DNA from: Actinomadura cremea
Lineage (GTDB): Bacteria > Actinomycetota > Actinomycetes > Streptosporangiales > Streptosporangiaceae
Direction of reading: 5' to 3'
Assembly (NCBI RefSeq): GCF_014648495.1
Contig: NZ_BMRF01000008.1
Coordinates: forward strand, 186,001-250,000
DNA length: 64,000 nt
In this document: piece by piece, positions 16,969 through 25,797 of the stretch
Numbering within the stretch: position 1 is the first letter of the stretch
Layout of the letters: the number at the start of each line of letters is the position of its first letter
Position numbers and translations under genes: made by a program
Notes under the pieces: generated by a model
What the model saw: the letters and a program-made list of their open reading frames with translations, nothing else
Told to the model about the DNA's origin: nothing
Databases searched by the model: none

Positions 16969-17685
16969 ATGTCAGCGGCCGGTGACGGTACGGTCCCCGG
17001 TGTGGCGGCCCTCGAGATCGACTCCGGAATGTCGAAGACGCTGCACAACGGCCTGCAGATCCTCGAACTGCTCGTCCGGCACCCGCAGGGCCTCACGCTC
17101 ACCGAGATCGCCGAGGGCGTCGGCGTGCACCGCACCGTCGCGCACCGGCTCGTCCGCACCCTGGAGGCCCACCGGCTCTGCCGCCGCGACCGCTTCAAGC
17201 GGATCTCGCTCGCCGCCGGGCTCGTCGAACTCGCCGAACCCGTCGAGCAGGACCTGCGCACCCTCGCGCGTCCCGTCCTGGAGGAGCTGACCGACGCCGC
17301 GCAGGCCACCGCCCACCTCGTGGTCCGCGAGGACGACGCCCGGGTGCGGATGCTCATGATCGTCGAACCCCGGCGCGCCCCGATGCACGTCGCGTTCCGG
17401 GTCGGCCAGCTCGACCCCGTCGACCGCGGGTCGGCCGGCCTGGCGATGCTCGCCGCGGCCCCGCCCGTCCCCGGCGAACGCCCCGAGGTGGCCCTCGCCC
17501 GCGAGCGCGGCTTCGCCGTCTCCTACGGCGAGATCCGCTCCTCGATCATCGGCGTCTCGGCCGTCGTCCCGGGCGCGCGGACGCAGACCAGCGTGGGCCT
17601 GTCGCTCTTCGAAGCGTCCGACGAGGACGCGCTCGGCCGGACCGTCGTCGACGCCGCCGAACGCCTCGGCTCCCTCCTACGCTGA
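16969..17685 (+). CDS. IclR-family transcriptional regulator
   Basis: A 238-residue regulator following an AGAGGAGG ribosome site. The N-terminal winged helix-turn-helix is at residues about 24-85 (LHNGLQILELLVRHPQGLT, LTEIAEGVGVHRTVAHRLVRTLEA). The C-terminal IclR effector domain runs from about 95 to 238 (TAHLVVREDDARVRMLMIVEP, AFRVGQLDPVDRGSAGLAML, YGEIRSSIIGVSAVVPG). It is divergent from the SnoaL/SDR/FAD operon and is the likely regulator of it; IclR proteins typically respond to an aromatic acid or another small carboxylate. Confidence 0.93.
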   Translation: MSAAGDGTVPGVAALEIDSGMSKTLHNGLQILELLVRHPQGLTLTEIAEGVGVHRTVAHRLVRTLEAHRLCRRDRFKRISLAAGLVELAEPVEQDLRTLARPVLEELTDAAQATAHLVVREDDARVRMLMIVEPRRAPMHVAFRVGQLDPVDRGSAGLAMLAAAPPVPGERPEVALARERGFAVSYGEIRSSIIGVSAVVPGARTQTSVGLSLFEASDEDALGRTVVDAAERLGSLLR

Positions 17686-17712
17686 CCCCGCCCCGGGCCG
17701 AAGGGCCGCGCC

Positions 17713-17763
17713 CCGGTCACCGGCCGCCGGTCACCGGCCGACGCGCTGACCGACGGGTCAGCG
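17713..17763. terminator. Tandem 14-bp repeat and hairpin between convergent genes
   Basis: CCGGTCACCGGCCG occurs twice back to back (17713-17726, 17727-17740). It is followed by an 8-bp stem, CGCTGACC (17744-17751) and GGTCAGCG (17756-17763), around GACG. The IclR gene ends at 17685 and the cupin gene ends at 17841 from the other side, so a two-way terminator is likely. Nothing else is seen in 17686-17840. Confidence 0.6.
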
Positions 17764-17840
17764 GTCGACGCCGAGGCGGGCGGCGCTGCGCGCGGTCCCC
17801 GACCGCCGGGTGGGGGCGGATCGCGGGCCGCGCGCTGAAC

Positions 17841-18269
17841 TCACCCGCGGGACGCCTCGCGGCCGATCATCGTCCAGGTCGGATGGTCGCCCGGGGCGAG
17901 CTCGACGAAGCCGGGCACCTCGCGCAGCGCGGTCTCGGCGCCGCCGGGCGTGTAGGTCGCCAGGATCCGCAGGGGCCTCCAGCCGGTGTTGAACGTGGAG
18001 TGCAGGGTCCCCTTCGGGATCCAGACGGCGTCACCGGCCCGCACCGGGTACTCGGGCCCGTCGCCGACGGTCTGGCGGCCTTCGCCCTCGATGATGTACA
18101 GGATCTCGTCGGACTCGGGATGCTCGTGGCGGTCGTGGCCCCGGTCCGGGTTGATGATCACCTCGCCGAGGGTCGAGGACGCGCCCGGCACGCCGTCCGG
18201 GCTGACGAGCCACTTGATCGAGCCCCAGTCGAAGACCATCGTGGGCACGGAGTTCGGGTCGCGGTGCAC
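17841..18269 (-). CDS. Cupin-domain protein
   Basis: A 142-residue single-domain cupin. The GTG at 18269 is chosen because GAAGGAG lies 7 bases ahead; upstream in-frame sequence is Arg-rich and unlike coding sequence. Metal-binding cupin motif 1 is seen at about residues 46-62 (PDRGHDRHEHPESDEIL, His and Glu ligands) and motif 2 at about 80-95 (GDAVWIPKGTLHSTFN). Probably binds a metal and a small carboxylate. It is 24 bases downstream of the PEP-hydrolase-like gene and likely cotranscribed with it and the UPF0261 gene. Confidence 0.88.
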   Translation of the reverse strand: MHRDPNSVPTMVFDWGSIKWLVSPDGVPGASSTLGEVIINPDRGHDRHEHPESDEILYIIEGEGRQTVGDGPEYPVRAGDAVWIPKGTLHSTFNTGWRPLRILATYTPGGAETALREVPGFVELAPGDHPTWTMIGREASRG

Positions 18270-18292
18270 GGTGCTGCTCCTTCGCTGCGCGG

Positions 18293-19108
18293 TCAGATCC
18301 GCTGGAACGCCCGGACCTGTTCGGCGATGGCCCGTTCGGTGGGCAGCCGCTCCATCGACGAGGCGCCGAAGAACCCGGCGATCCCGGTCGTGCCGTCCAG
18401 GACGCGGCGGACGTCGTCGGGCTCGGCGATGGGGCCGCCGTGGCACAGGACGATGACGTCGGGGTTGACGGCGACGGCCGCGTCCCGCATCTCCTGGACG
18501 CGCGCCACCGCCTCGTCGAGGGTGATGGCGGTGCGGGCGCCGATGCTGCCCTTCGTCGTCAGGCCCATGTGCGGGACGAGGATGTCGGCGCCCGCCCGCG
18601 CCATGGCGGCGGCCTGCCGGGCGTCGAAGACGTACGGGGCGGTGAGCAGGTCGCGCTCGGCGGCGAGCCCGATCATCTCGACCTCCAGGTCGAACCCCAT
18701 GCCGGTCTCCTCGAGGTTGGCCCGGAAGACGCCGTCGATCAGGCCGACCGTCGGGAAGTTCTGGACGCCCGTGAACCCGGTGTCGCGGAGCTGGTCCAGG
18801 AACCGGGGCATGAGCCGGAAGGGGTCGGTTCCGCAGACACCGGCGAGCACGGGGGTGTCCTTGACGACCGGCAGGACCTCGCCCGCCATCTCCAGCACGA
18901 TGGCGTTGGCGTCCCCGTAGGGCATGAGCCCGGCCAGGGACCCCCGCCCGGCCATCCGGAAGCGGCCGGAGTTGTAGATGATGAGGAGGTCGGCGCCGCC
19001 CTCCTCCGCGGCCTTGGCGGACAGGCCCGTGCCCGCCCCGGCGCCGATGACGGGCCGGCCCTCCGCGCGCCGGTTCGCCAGCCTGGCGAGTGCCTCGGAA
19101 CGGTTCAT
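18293..19108 (-). CDS. TIM-barrel PEP-hydrolase-like protein (Tm-1 C-terminal half homologue)
   Basis: A 271-residue protein of the phosphoenolpyruvate hydrolase/TIM-barrel signal-transduction-like family. Features: [35 protein letters not shown] at the start, [69 protein letters not shown] and [16 protein letters not shown], which form successive beta-alpha units. Its ATG overlaps the stop of the UPF0261 gene (ATGA). In plants and fungi the same two modules are fused in one Tm-1-like protein. The enzymatic reaction is not established from sequence. Confidence 0.88.
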   Translation of the reverse strand: MNRSEALARLANRRAEGRPVIGAGAGTGLSAKAAEEGGADLLIIYNSGRFRMAGRGSLAGLMPYGDANAIVLEMAGEVLPVVKDTPVLAGVCGTDPFRLMPRFLDQLRDTGFTGVQNFPTVGLIDGVFRANLEETGMGFDLEVEMIGLAAERDLLTAPYVFDARQAAAMARAGADILVPHMGLTTKGSIGARTAITLDEAVARVQEMRDAAVAVNPDVIVLCHGGPIAEPDDVRRVLDGTTGIAGFFGASSMERLPTERAIAEQVRAFQRI

Positions 19109-20361
19109 CGATCGGTTCCTCCCGGTTCGCCGGTCGCCCGCACGAGCCGGTGCAGCCGTTCGGCGGCCGCCACGGCGAACTCGGGGGCGTTGATGTCGTG
19201 CGCCGTGTCGACCACCTCGACGCGGCCGCCCGCCACGGCGCGCAGGACGGCGTCGAAGCAGGCGGCGTCCGCCTCGGGATCCCAGAACGGGCCGCCCTCG
19301 ACGTCGACCGCCGACAGGCCGCCGCGCGGAAGCAGCAGCGAGACGGGGCCGGTCGCGGCGGCCAGCCGCGCGCCGATCGCGCGGCCGATCTCGGCGGCCT
19401 CGTCCGCGCTGGTGCGCATCAGCGTCACCGCCTCGTTGTGGACGAGCAGCCGGCGCCGCCGGAACCGCTCGGGGACGGTCTCGGCCGGTCCGAAGTTGAC
19501 CATGTCGACCGCTCCGAGGCTGACGACCTGCGGCACACCGGCGGCTCCCGCGGCGGTCAGCCGGTCCGGGCCCGCCGACAGGACGCCGCCGACCAGCTCG
19601 TCCGCCAGCTCGGTGGTCGTCAGGTCGAGCACACCGGCGAAGCGGCCCTCGGCGACGAGCGTCTCCATCGCGCGCCCGCCGGTCCCCGTGGCGTGGAAGA
19701 CGAGCACCTCGTAGCCCAGCTCCTCCAGGCGCGCCCGAGCCGCCTCCACCGCCGGCGTGGTGACACCGAACATGGTCGCGGCGATCATGGGCCTGCCGCC
19801 GGCCGCGCCGCCGGCCGCGCCGTCCCGGCGGCGGTCGTACGCGGCGGCCATGGCGCCGATGGCCGCCGCGGCGTTCCCGAGGATCGGGCGGGAGATCGAG
19901 TTGATCCCCGCGACGTCGACGACGCTGTACATGAGCGTCACGTCGCTTCCGCCGACGTAGGCGGAGACGTCGCCGCCGGCCATCGTCGACACCAGGAGCT
20001 TCGGCAGGCCGACCGGCAGCGCCCGCATCACGGCGGCCGCGATGGAGGAGCCGCCGCTGCCGCCCAGCGCGAGCACACCGCTCAGGCGGCCCTCGCGATG
20101 CATGTCCGCGGCGATGACCGTGGCGCCCGTCGCCATGGCGCGCAGGGCGGTCCCGCGGTCGCCCGCGCTCCGCAGCTCCTCCAGGCTCGTCCCCGCGGCT
20201 TCCGCCACCGCGGAGGGGGCCGCTTCGGCCGCCATCGAGGAGACGCCCATGACGCTCGTGTCGATGACCGCGACGTCCTGGCCGGACTCGATGAGCAGGT
20301 CTCTGACCAGCCGGTACTCGGTCTCCTTGGTGTCGAGGGTCCCCACCAGCAGGACGGTCAT
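19105..20361 (-). CDS. UPF0261 / Tm-1-like ATP-binding domain protein
   Basis: A 418-residue protein starting at the ATG at 20361 with the family-typical [22 protein letters not shown]. Further blocks: [119 protein letters not shown] and a late [24 protein letters not shown]. The Gly-rich GGSGGSS loop is the presumed nucleotide site. Translationally coupled to the TIM-barrel partner and followed by a cupin. The family is conserved but poorly understood in bacteria; a catabolic role is often guessed. Confidence 0.9.
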   Translation of the reverse strand: MTVLLVGTLDTKETEYRLVRDLLIESGQDVAVIDTSVMGVSSMAAEAAPSAVAEAAGTSLEELRSAGDRGTALRAMATGATVIAADMHREGRLSGVLALGGSGGSSIAAAVMRALPVGLPKLLVSTMAGGDVSAYVGGSDVTLMYSVVDVAGINSISRPILGNAAAAIGAMAAAYDRRRDGAAGGAAGGRPMIAATMFGVTTPAVEAARARLEELGYEVLVFHATGTGGRAMETLVAEGRFAGVLDLTTTELADELVGGVLSAGPDRLTAAGAAGVPQVVSLGAVDMVNFGPAETVPERFRRRRLLVHNEAVTLMRTSADEAAEIGRAIGARLAAATGPVSLLLPRGGLSAVDVEGGPFWDPEADAACFDAVLRAVAGGRVEVVDTAHDINAPEFAVAAAERLHRLVRATGEPGGTDR

Positions 20362-20578
20362 GCGCCCCCCTCGCTCTCGTGCCGCGCGTTCGTCGGCCAT
20401 CCTCCGGCCGGCTCGCGGGCACAGCAAGGGCCAATCTCGCAAGACTGGCCCAAGGTCCTGAAAAGGTGCCCCTTCCCCTGGGCCCACCGAGTGGAGGAGC
20501 GCGCCGCCGCGGGGTGTCAGCGGCGGATCAGCGGGCATCTCCGTGACCACACCATCACGGGACGTGCCAGGGGGTGCG

Positions 20579-22312
20579 ATGGCGACGGTCGCGGAACAGT
20601 TCATCGAGGTACTGCACCGGGCGGGCGTCCGCCGGATCTACGGCGTCGTCGGCGACAGCCTCAACCCCGTCGTGGACGCCGTCCGCCGCACCGACGGCAT
20701 CGAATGGGTCCACGTCCGCAACGAGGAGGCGGGCGCCTTCGCGGCCGCCGCCGAGGCCCAGACGACCGGACGGCTCGCCGTCTGCGCCGGGAGCTGCGGG
20801 CCCGGCAACACCCACCTCGTGCAGGGGCTCTACGACGCGCACCGGTCGGGCGCGCCCGTCCTCGCGCTCGCGTCGCAGATCCCGAGCGTCCAGATCGGCA
20901 CCGGCTACTTCCAGGAGACCCACCCCGAGCGTCTCTTCGTCGACTGCAGCCACTACTGCGAGGCGATCAACGGCCCCGCGCAGATGCCCCGCATCCTCCG
21001 CACGGCGATCCAGCACGCGATCGGGCTCGGCGGCGTCTCCGTCCTCACCCTCCCCGGCGACGTCGCCAGCCGCGACGCCGAGCACCCCACGGGCGAGCAC
21101 GACTTCCTCGTGCGCCAAGGCATCGTCCGTCCTCCCGCCGACCAGATCGACCAACTGGCGCGCGCGCTGAACCACGCGCGCAAGGTGATGCTGTTCTGTG
21201 GGGCCGGTACACGGAACGCGCACGCCGAGGTGATGGCCTTGGCGCACAGGACCCTCGCCCCAGTGGGGCATGCGCTTCGCGGCAAGGAGTGGATCCAGTA
21301 CGACAACCCCTTCGACGTCGGCATGAGCGGACTCCTCGGCTACGGCGCCTGCTACGACGCCATGCAGGAAGCCGACCTCGTCGTCCTGCTGGGCACCGAC
21401 TTTCCCTACGACGACTTCCTGCCCTTGCAGAACACGATCCAGGTGGACCACGACCCGTCCCGCATCGGGCGCCGCACACCGCTCGACCTGGCCGTCCACG
21501 GCGACGTGGGCGAGACCCTGCGCCTCGTCCTCGAACACGTCGAACAGAAACGAGACCGCACGTACCTGGAGGCGATGCTGCACCAGCACACGCGCGCGCT
21601 CGAGAACGTCGTCTCCGCCTACACGCGCGAACTCGAGAAGCACACGCCGATCCACCCCGAGTACGTCGCGAGCGTCCTGGACGACATCGCCGCCGACGAC
21701 GCGATCTTCACCGTCGACACCGGCATGTGCAACGTGTGGGCCGCCCGCTACCTCACCCCGAACGGGCGCCGCCGCGTGATGGGCTCGTTCGTCCACGGCT
21801 CCATGGCCAACGCCCTCCCGCACGCCGTCGGCGCCCAGTACGGCGCCCCCGGCCGCCAGGTCGTCGCGCTCGCCGGCGACGGCGGCCTCGGCATGCTGCT
21901 CGGCGAACTCCTCACCGTCCGCCTGCACCGCGTTCCCGTCAAGATCATCGTCTTCAACAACGCGTCCCTCGGCATGGTGCGCCTCGAGATGATGGTCGAC
22001 GGCCTTCCCGCCTACGAGACCGACCACGAACCCGTCGACTTCGCGGCGATCGCCGAGGCCGCCGGGATCGAGTCGTCCCGCGTCGAACGCCCCGGCGACG
22101 TCAGGCCCGCGCTGGAGCGCGCCCTCGCCGCCCCGGGCCCGTACCTCCTCGACGTCGTCACCGACCCGAACGCCCTGTCCATCCCGCCGCGCATCACCCC
22201 GCAGCAGATCAAGGGCTTCGCGCTCTCCGCCGGCAAGACCGTCCTCACCGGCGGCGTCGGCAGGATGCTGGACCTCGCCCGCAGCAACCTCCGCAACATC
22301 CCCCGCCCCTGA
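20579..22312 (+). CDS. poxB: Thiamine-diphosphate enzyme, pyruvate oxidase/dehydrogenase (PoxB-like)
   Basis: A 577-residue ThDP enzyme starting at the ATG at 20579 after GGGGGT. The PYR domain holds the catalytic Glu in VRNEEAGAFAAAAEAQ (about residues 48-63) and the GSCGPGNTHLVQGLYDAHR segment. A central FAD/nucleotide-type domain follows (KVMLFCGAGTRNAH; DLVVLLGTDFPYDDFLP). The PP domain carries the GDG-N ThDP/Mg motif: LAGDGGLGMLLGELLT through IIVFNNASLG (about 438-470). Length and order match pyruvate:quinone oxidoreductase (E. coli PoxB, 572 residues), which makes acetate and CO2 from pyruvate at the membrane. Acetolactate synthase is less likely. Monocistronic, closed by the hairpin at 22333. 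Confidence 0.85.
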   Translation: MATVAEQFIEVLHRAGVRRIYGVVGDSLNPVVDAVRRTDGIEWVHVRNEEAGAFAAAAEAQTTGRLAVCAGSCGPGNTHLVQGLYDAHRSGAPVLALASQIPSVQIGTGYFQETHPERLFVDCSHYCEAINGPAQMPRILRTAIQHAIGLGGVSVLTLPGDVASRDAEHPTGEHDFLVRQGIVRPPADQIDQLARALNHARKVMLFCGAGTRNAHAEVMALAHRTLAPVGHALRGKEWIQYDNPFDVGMSGLLGYGACYDAMQEADLVVLLGTDFPYDDFLPLQNTIQVDHDPSRIGRRTPLDLAVHGDVGETLRLVLEHVEQKRDRTYLEAMLHQHTRALENVVSAYTRELEKHTPIHPEYVASVLDDIAADDAIFTVDTGMCNVWAARYLTPNGRRRVMGSFVHGSMANALPHAVGAQYGAPGRQVVALAGDGGLGMLLGELLTVRLHRVPVKIIVFNNASLGMVRLEMMVDGLPAYETDHEPVDFAAIAEAAGIESSRVERPGDVRPALERALAAPGPYLLDVVTDPNALSIPPRITPQQIKGFALSAGKTVLTGGVGRMLDLARSNLRNIPRP

Positions 22313-22332
22313 GCGGCCGCGGGTCCCGGGCG

Positions 22333-22368
22333 CAGGGGCGGGCCGCACCGTTCGGACGCCCGCCCCTG
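22333..22368 (+). terminator. Strong stem-loop after poxB
   Basis: CAGGGGCGGGC (22333-22343) pairs perfectly with GCCCGCCCCTG (22358-22368) over an 11-bp stem, 21 bases after the stop codon and followed by ACGGGAACAAAAG. Likely rho-independent-like terminator of the GC-rich type. Confidence 0.75.
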
Positions 22369-22426
22369 ACGGGAACAAAAGCGGCGCCCTTCCGGTTGCG
22401 TCGGGCGAACGGGAAGGGGGCCCACC

Positions 22427-22777
22427 ATGTACGAGGACTTCCAGCGGGCGCGCGAGTTCTTCGACGCCAAGGACTACGCGACCGCCGCACGGCTGCTGGC
22501 GCCCATCGTCGCGGACGTCCCCGGCAACCGCGCCGCCGTCGAGATGCTCGCCCGCGCCTACTTCCACAGCGCCCAGCTCGCCCCCGCCGAGCGGACCCTC
22601 CGCAGGCTCGTCGAGCTGGACCCCAGCGACGGCTGGGCCCACGAGGCCCTCGCCCGCGCCCTCGAACGGCAGAGCCGGCACGGCGAGGCCCGCGTCCACC
22701 GCAACCTGGCGGCGGCCATGGGCGTCACCCCGGCCGACCGCGTCGACGTCTCCCTGACGGCCGCCGACCTGTCCTAG
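22427..22777 (+). CDS. Small TPR-repeat protein
   Basis: A 116-residue all-helical protein with about three tetratricopeptide repeats: FQRAREFFDAKDYATAARLL (5-24), AVEMLARAYFHSAQLAPAER (40-59) and GWAHEALARALERQSRHGEA (73-92). A GGAAGGGGG ribosome site precedes the ATG. It ends 10 bases before the AMP nucleosidase ATG, so the two are cotranscribed. TPR proteins are scaffolds; the partner could be the nucleosidase, but nothing in the sequence shows it. Confidence 0.85.
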   Translation: MYEDFQRAREFFDAKDYATAARLLAPIVADVPGNRAAVEMLARAYFHSAQLAPAERTLRRLVELDPSDGWAHEALARALERQSRHGEARVHRNLAAAMGVTPADRVDVSLTAADLS

Positions 22778-22787
22778 AGTGACCGCA

Positions 22788-23933
22788 ATGGACGATTCCG
22801 CCGTCGAAGAGCTGCTCAACGCCCTGGACGCCGTGAACGCCGACGGCTGGTACCCCGCCATCGACGTCGAACGGCCGTGGTCGTCGGCCAACCCGCAGAT
22901 CACCGGCGAGTTCGCCCGGCCGGACGCGATCCGCCCCTACCTGCGCCGCGAACTGTCGGCGCTGATGAAGGCCGGGGCGTCCGTGACCGTCCGGGCGTCC
23001 CGCCCCGCCCTCCGGTTCGACGACCCCGCCTTCTTCGACGCCCTCGACGAGGACCGCGTCGACCTGCGCGGCAAGAAGCTGTTCCTGTTCGGGCCCGAAC
23101 GCATGGCGCTCTCCCTCGACCGGCTGTCGCACTACTGCGGCACGCCCGCCGAACTCTTCCAGCGCCACATCCTGTTCACGAACTACGCGATGCACGTCGA
23201 GTCGTTCCGCGAACGGTTCCCGGACGCCGACGGCCCGTCCCGTCCGGGCGTCCAGATGCCCGCCTGGCACCACCGCGCCCCGGACGGCACCGGCGTCAGC
23301 CTCGTCAACATCGGCGTCGGCCCGTCCAACGCCAAGACCATCACCGACCACCTGGCCGTGCTGCGGCCCGACACCATGGTGATGATCGGACACTGCGGCG
23401 GCCTCCGCAACCACCAGGCGCTCGGCGACTTCGTGCTCGCGACGGCCTACCAGCGCGCCGACCACGTCCTCGACGACGTGCTGCCGCTCGACATCCCCGT
23501 CATCCCCAACCACCGGCTCAACACCGCCCTGCTCGACGGCCTCGACGCCGCCCGCGCCCGCTACCGCCTCGGCGTCGTCCACACCACCGACAACCGCAAC
23601 TGGGAGTTCAACCAGGGCCGCACCCTCGCCATGATGAAGAGCGCCCGCTGCATGGCCGTCGACATGGAGTCCGCGACGATCGCCGCGAACGGCTTCCGCT
23701 ACCGCATCCCCAACGCGACGCTCCTGTGCGTGTCCGACAAACCCCTCCACGCCGAGCCCAAGCTCTCCGACGGTGCACGCTCGTTCTACGAGGCCAGCAA
23801 ACGGCACCACCTGGACATCGCCCTGACGGCGCTCGACCGTGTCCGGCGCGAGTACCCCGACGGCCTCCCCAACCAGGAACTGCGCGCCTCCGACGAGCCC
23901 CTGCTGGGCGCCGAGGACCAGTCGGGGCGATAG
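22788..23933 (+). CDS. amn: AMP nucleosidase
   Basis: A 381-residue enzyme that cleaves AMP to adenine and ribose 5-phosphate. The C-terminal phosphorylase-like domain is clear: VNIGVGPSNAKTITDHLAVL, VMIGHCGGLRNHQALGDFVLA (about residues 195-220), DDVLPLDIPVIPNHRLNTAL, and the MTAN/PNP-type substrate Glu-Asp motif AVDMESATIAANGFRYRIP (about 285-303). The N-terminal 140 residues form the AMP-nucleosidase-specific domain. At 381 residues it is shorter than the 484-residue E. coli enzyme. The ATG at 22788 is preferred over a GTG at 22779 that touches the preceding stop. Confidence 0.92.
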   Translation: MDDSAVEELLNALDAVNADGWYPAIDVERPWSSANPQITGEFARPDAIRPYLRRELSALMKAGASVTVRASRPALRFDDPAFFDALDEDRVDLRGKKLFLFGPERMALSLDRLSHYCGTPAELFQRHILFTNYAMHVESFRERFPDADGPSRPGVQMPAWHHRAPDGTGVSLVNIGVGPSNAKTITDHLAVLRPDTMVMIGHCGGLRNHQALGDFVLATAYQRADHVLDDVLPLDIPVIPNHRLNTALLDGLDAARARYRLGVVHTTDNRNWEFNQGRTLAMMKSARCMAVDMESATIAANGFRYRIPNATLLCVSDKPLHAEPKLSDGARSFYEASKRHHLDIALTALDRVRREYPDGLPNQELRASDEPLLGAEDQSGR

Positions 23934-24139
23934 CGCACCCGGGCCCGGACGCGCCTTCGGCGTGCGTGTCTCGGGCGGTGGCGGCGAACCGGCGCGAGAG
24001 AACCGGCACCGGGGCACAAGGGAACGGGAGAACCCCTCCCTTCTCAAGATATAGCGCGCCAGGGGACTTGCGGCAAGACCCGGGTGATACCCCAGAATCG
24101 CTGAGCTGCGGCAAGATCATTCACCCGGAAGGAACAGGA

Positions 24140-24997
24140 ATGAAATTCGCGGTCAGCTATAACAGTGCTCAGTTCGGCGCCGATCCGGACCGGCTCATCG
24201 CCTATGCGCGCCATGCGGAGGAATGCGGGTTCGAGGGCATTTATCTGCCCGAGCGTCTCGTCCTGTCCCCGGAGATGAGGTTGCACGGTACCGAGGTCCC
24301 GCTCTCACTCCCGTTCCTCGACCCGCTCGACAGCCTCGCCTACGTCGCCGCGGCGACCGACCGGCTCCTGCTGGGCACGGGCGTCCTGCTCCTGCCGTAC
24401 CGGCACCCGGTGGTGCTCGCCAAGCAGCTGGCGACCATCGACGTCCTGTCCAAGGGCCGGATGCGGTTGCTGTCCGTCGGGTTGGGCATCCATCAGGTGG
24501 ACGCGTCGGCGACGGGGTTCGACTTCCGCACCCGTGGACGACGCGCCGACGAGGCGATCGACGTCCTGCGCCTGCTGTGGGCGGGCGGCGAAGAGGGCGT
24601 CAGTTTCCGGGGCGAACACTTCTCCTTCGACGACCTCGTGCAGTTCCCGAAGCCGTATCAGGCCACGACACTGCCCATCCACGTGGGCGGGTCGAGCCTT
24701 CCGGCCGCCCGCAGGGCCGGTCTGCGCGGGGACGGATACTTCGCGGGAGGCGCGTTGACCCACGAGGAGCGGGCAGCCCAGTGGGAAGCGGTCCGCACAA
24801 CCGCGAAGGAGTCCGGCCGAGACCCGGACCGCCTCGAATACACCCGGTGGGCCCCGATCGGCATGACCGACGAGGGACTGGCGACGTTCGCCGCCCAAGG
24901 CGTCACCCGAGCCGTCGTCAGCGCCACGGCCGAGGACCCGAGCGAGCAGCACGACGAACTGTCACGATTCGCCGAACGCTTCATCGTCGCAGCATGA
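24140..24997 (+). CDS. LLM-class (luciferase-like) F420-dependent oxidoreductase
   Basis: A 285-residue TIM-barrel protein after a GGAAGGAACAGGA ribosome region. It begins MKFAVSYNSAQFGADPD and shows the family blocks AEECGFEGIYLPERLVLS (about residues 30-47), LDSLAYVAAATDRLLLGTGVLLLPYRHPVVLAKQLATID (about 68-106), GRMRLLSVGLGIHQVD and LPIHVGGSSLPAARRAGLRGDGYF. The LLLGTGVLLLPYRHPVVLAK motif is typical of F420-dependent LLM enzymes in actinobacteria. The substrate is unknown. It stands alone, 206 bases after amn. The upstream gap holds two copies of TGCGGCAAGA (24069-24078, 24107-24116) that may be operator half-sites. Confidence 0.9.
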   Translation: MKFAVSYNSAQFGADPDRLIAYARHAEECGFEGIYLPERLVLSPEMRLHGTEVPLSLPFLDPLDSLAYVAAATDRLLLGTGVLLLPYRHPVVLAKQLATIDVLSKGRMRLLSVGLGIHQVDASATGFDFRTRGRRADEAIDVLRLLWAGGEEGVSFRGEHFSFDDLVQFPKPYQATTLPIHVGGSSLPAARRAGLRGDGYFAGGALTHEERAAQWEAVRTTAKESGRDPDRLEYTRWAPIGMTDEGLATFAAQGVTRAVVSATAEDPSEQHDELSRFAERFIVAA

Positions 24998-25174
24998 ACA
25001 GAGCGTCTTCGGACGGATCACCGAGGCGGTCGCCGTTCCCACATTCCGCGATGTAGCGCTCATCGTCTGCTCCGCCAAGCAGGATGCGGGCTGGGCCACA
25101 GCCTGAAGAGTGCAACCAAGCCCGGCGAGGCGGGGTTCCCAGGACGACACCGGTGACGTGAGCGGAGGACGGGC

Positions 25175-25633
25175 ATGGGAACCACGGCGGATGCGGATCG
25201 ACGGCCGGGCGCTGCCTGGGCGGTGATGGAGAAGTTCTACGCGGCCGAGGCCGCCTACGTGGCCGCGGGCGGCTACGGCAAAGCCAGCTACGACGAGGTC
25301 GCCGCGTACCTGGATCCGGACGTCGTCTTGCACCAGGCTCCGGGCCTGCCGTTCACCGGCACCTGGCAAGGCCGGGACGGCATGGAACGGTTCCTGGCCG
25401 TCTTCAGCGAGTTCTGGGAGTCGATGGAGTTCCTGGACCAGGAGCACTGGGACAACGGCGACACCCTGGTGGTGCGCAACCGGGTCCGGTTCCGTGCCCG
25501 CGCCACGGGCAGGGACGTCGACACGTTGATCCTGCAGGTGATCACCGTCCGGAACGGCCGCATGCTCGAGTGCCGCCCCTTCTACTGGGACCCCGCCGCC
25601 ATCGCCGAAGCCTGCGGCCAAGCGGATTCGTAG
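25175..25633 (+). CDS. SnoaL-like/NTF2 fold protein
   Basis: A 152-residue protein following GGAGGACGGGC. Residues 15-145 match the NTF2-like fold: WAVMEKFYAAEAAYVAAGG (helix), VAAYLDPDVVLHQAPGLPFTGTWQGRDGMERFLAVFSEFW and the sheet strands DTLVVRNRVRFRARATGRD and TLILQVITVRNGRMLECRPFYWDP. These proteins bind hydrophobic small molecules and some are isomerases or cyclases; no catalytic assignment is possible here. Monocistronic. Confidence 0.85.
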   Translation: MGTTADADRRPGAAWAVMEKFYAAEAAYVAAGGYGKASYDEVAAYLDPDVVLHQAPGLPFTGTWQGRDGMERFLAVFSEFWESMEFLDQEHWDNGDTLVVRNRVRFRARATGRDVDTLILQVITVRNGRMLECRPFYWDPAAIAEACGQADS

Positions 25634-25718
25634 GGGTTCGTAGGGGAACGTACGGAACCAGTAGTCGTCGGATCACGATGACGGCGTCGGCGGAGGCGAT
25701 GAAGGCGTTGCTGGACGC

Positions 25719-25748
25719 GCTATAGCTGGCTCCGCTATAGCTGGCTCC
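25719..25748. repeat. Two tandem 15-bp repeats in intergenic DNA
   Basis: GCTATAGCTGGCTCC occurs twice without spacer (25719-25733, 25734-25748). A 15-codon reading frame from the ATG at 25678 ends in the first copy, and TTCGTAGGGG is repeated at 25627-25646. The gap 25634-25797 therefore looks like a small scar of rearranged DNA; no element ends were recognised. Confidence 0.8.
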
Positions 25749-25797
25749 GCGCCCGCCGCCGGCCTGGCGGCGGTCCAGACCGGCGGACGGGGCGGCG

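Noticed and set aside
24044-24286. Small minus-strand frame before the LLM oxidoreductase
   Set aside because: It covers the ribosome site and start of the LLM gene and has no protein-family resemblance.
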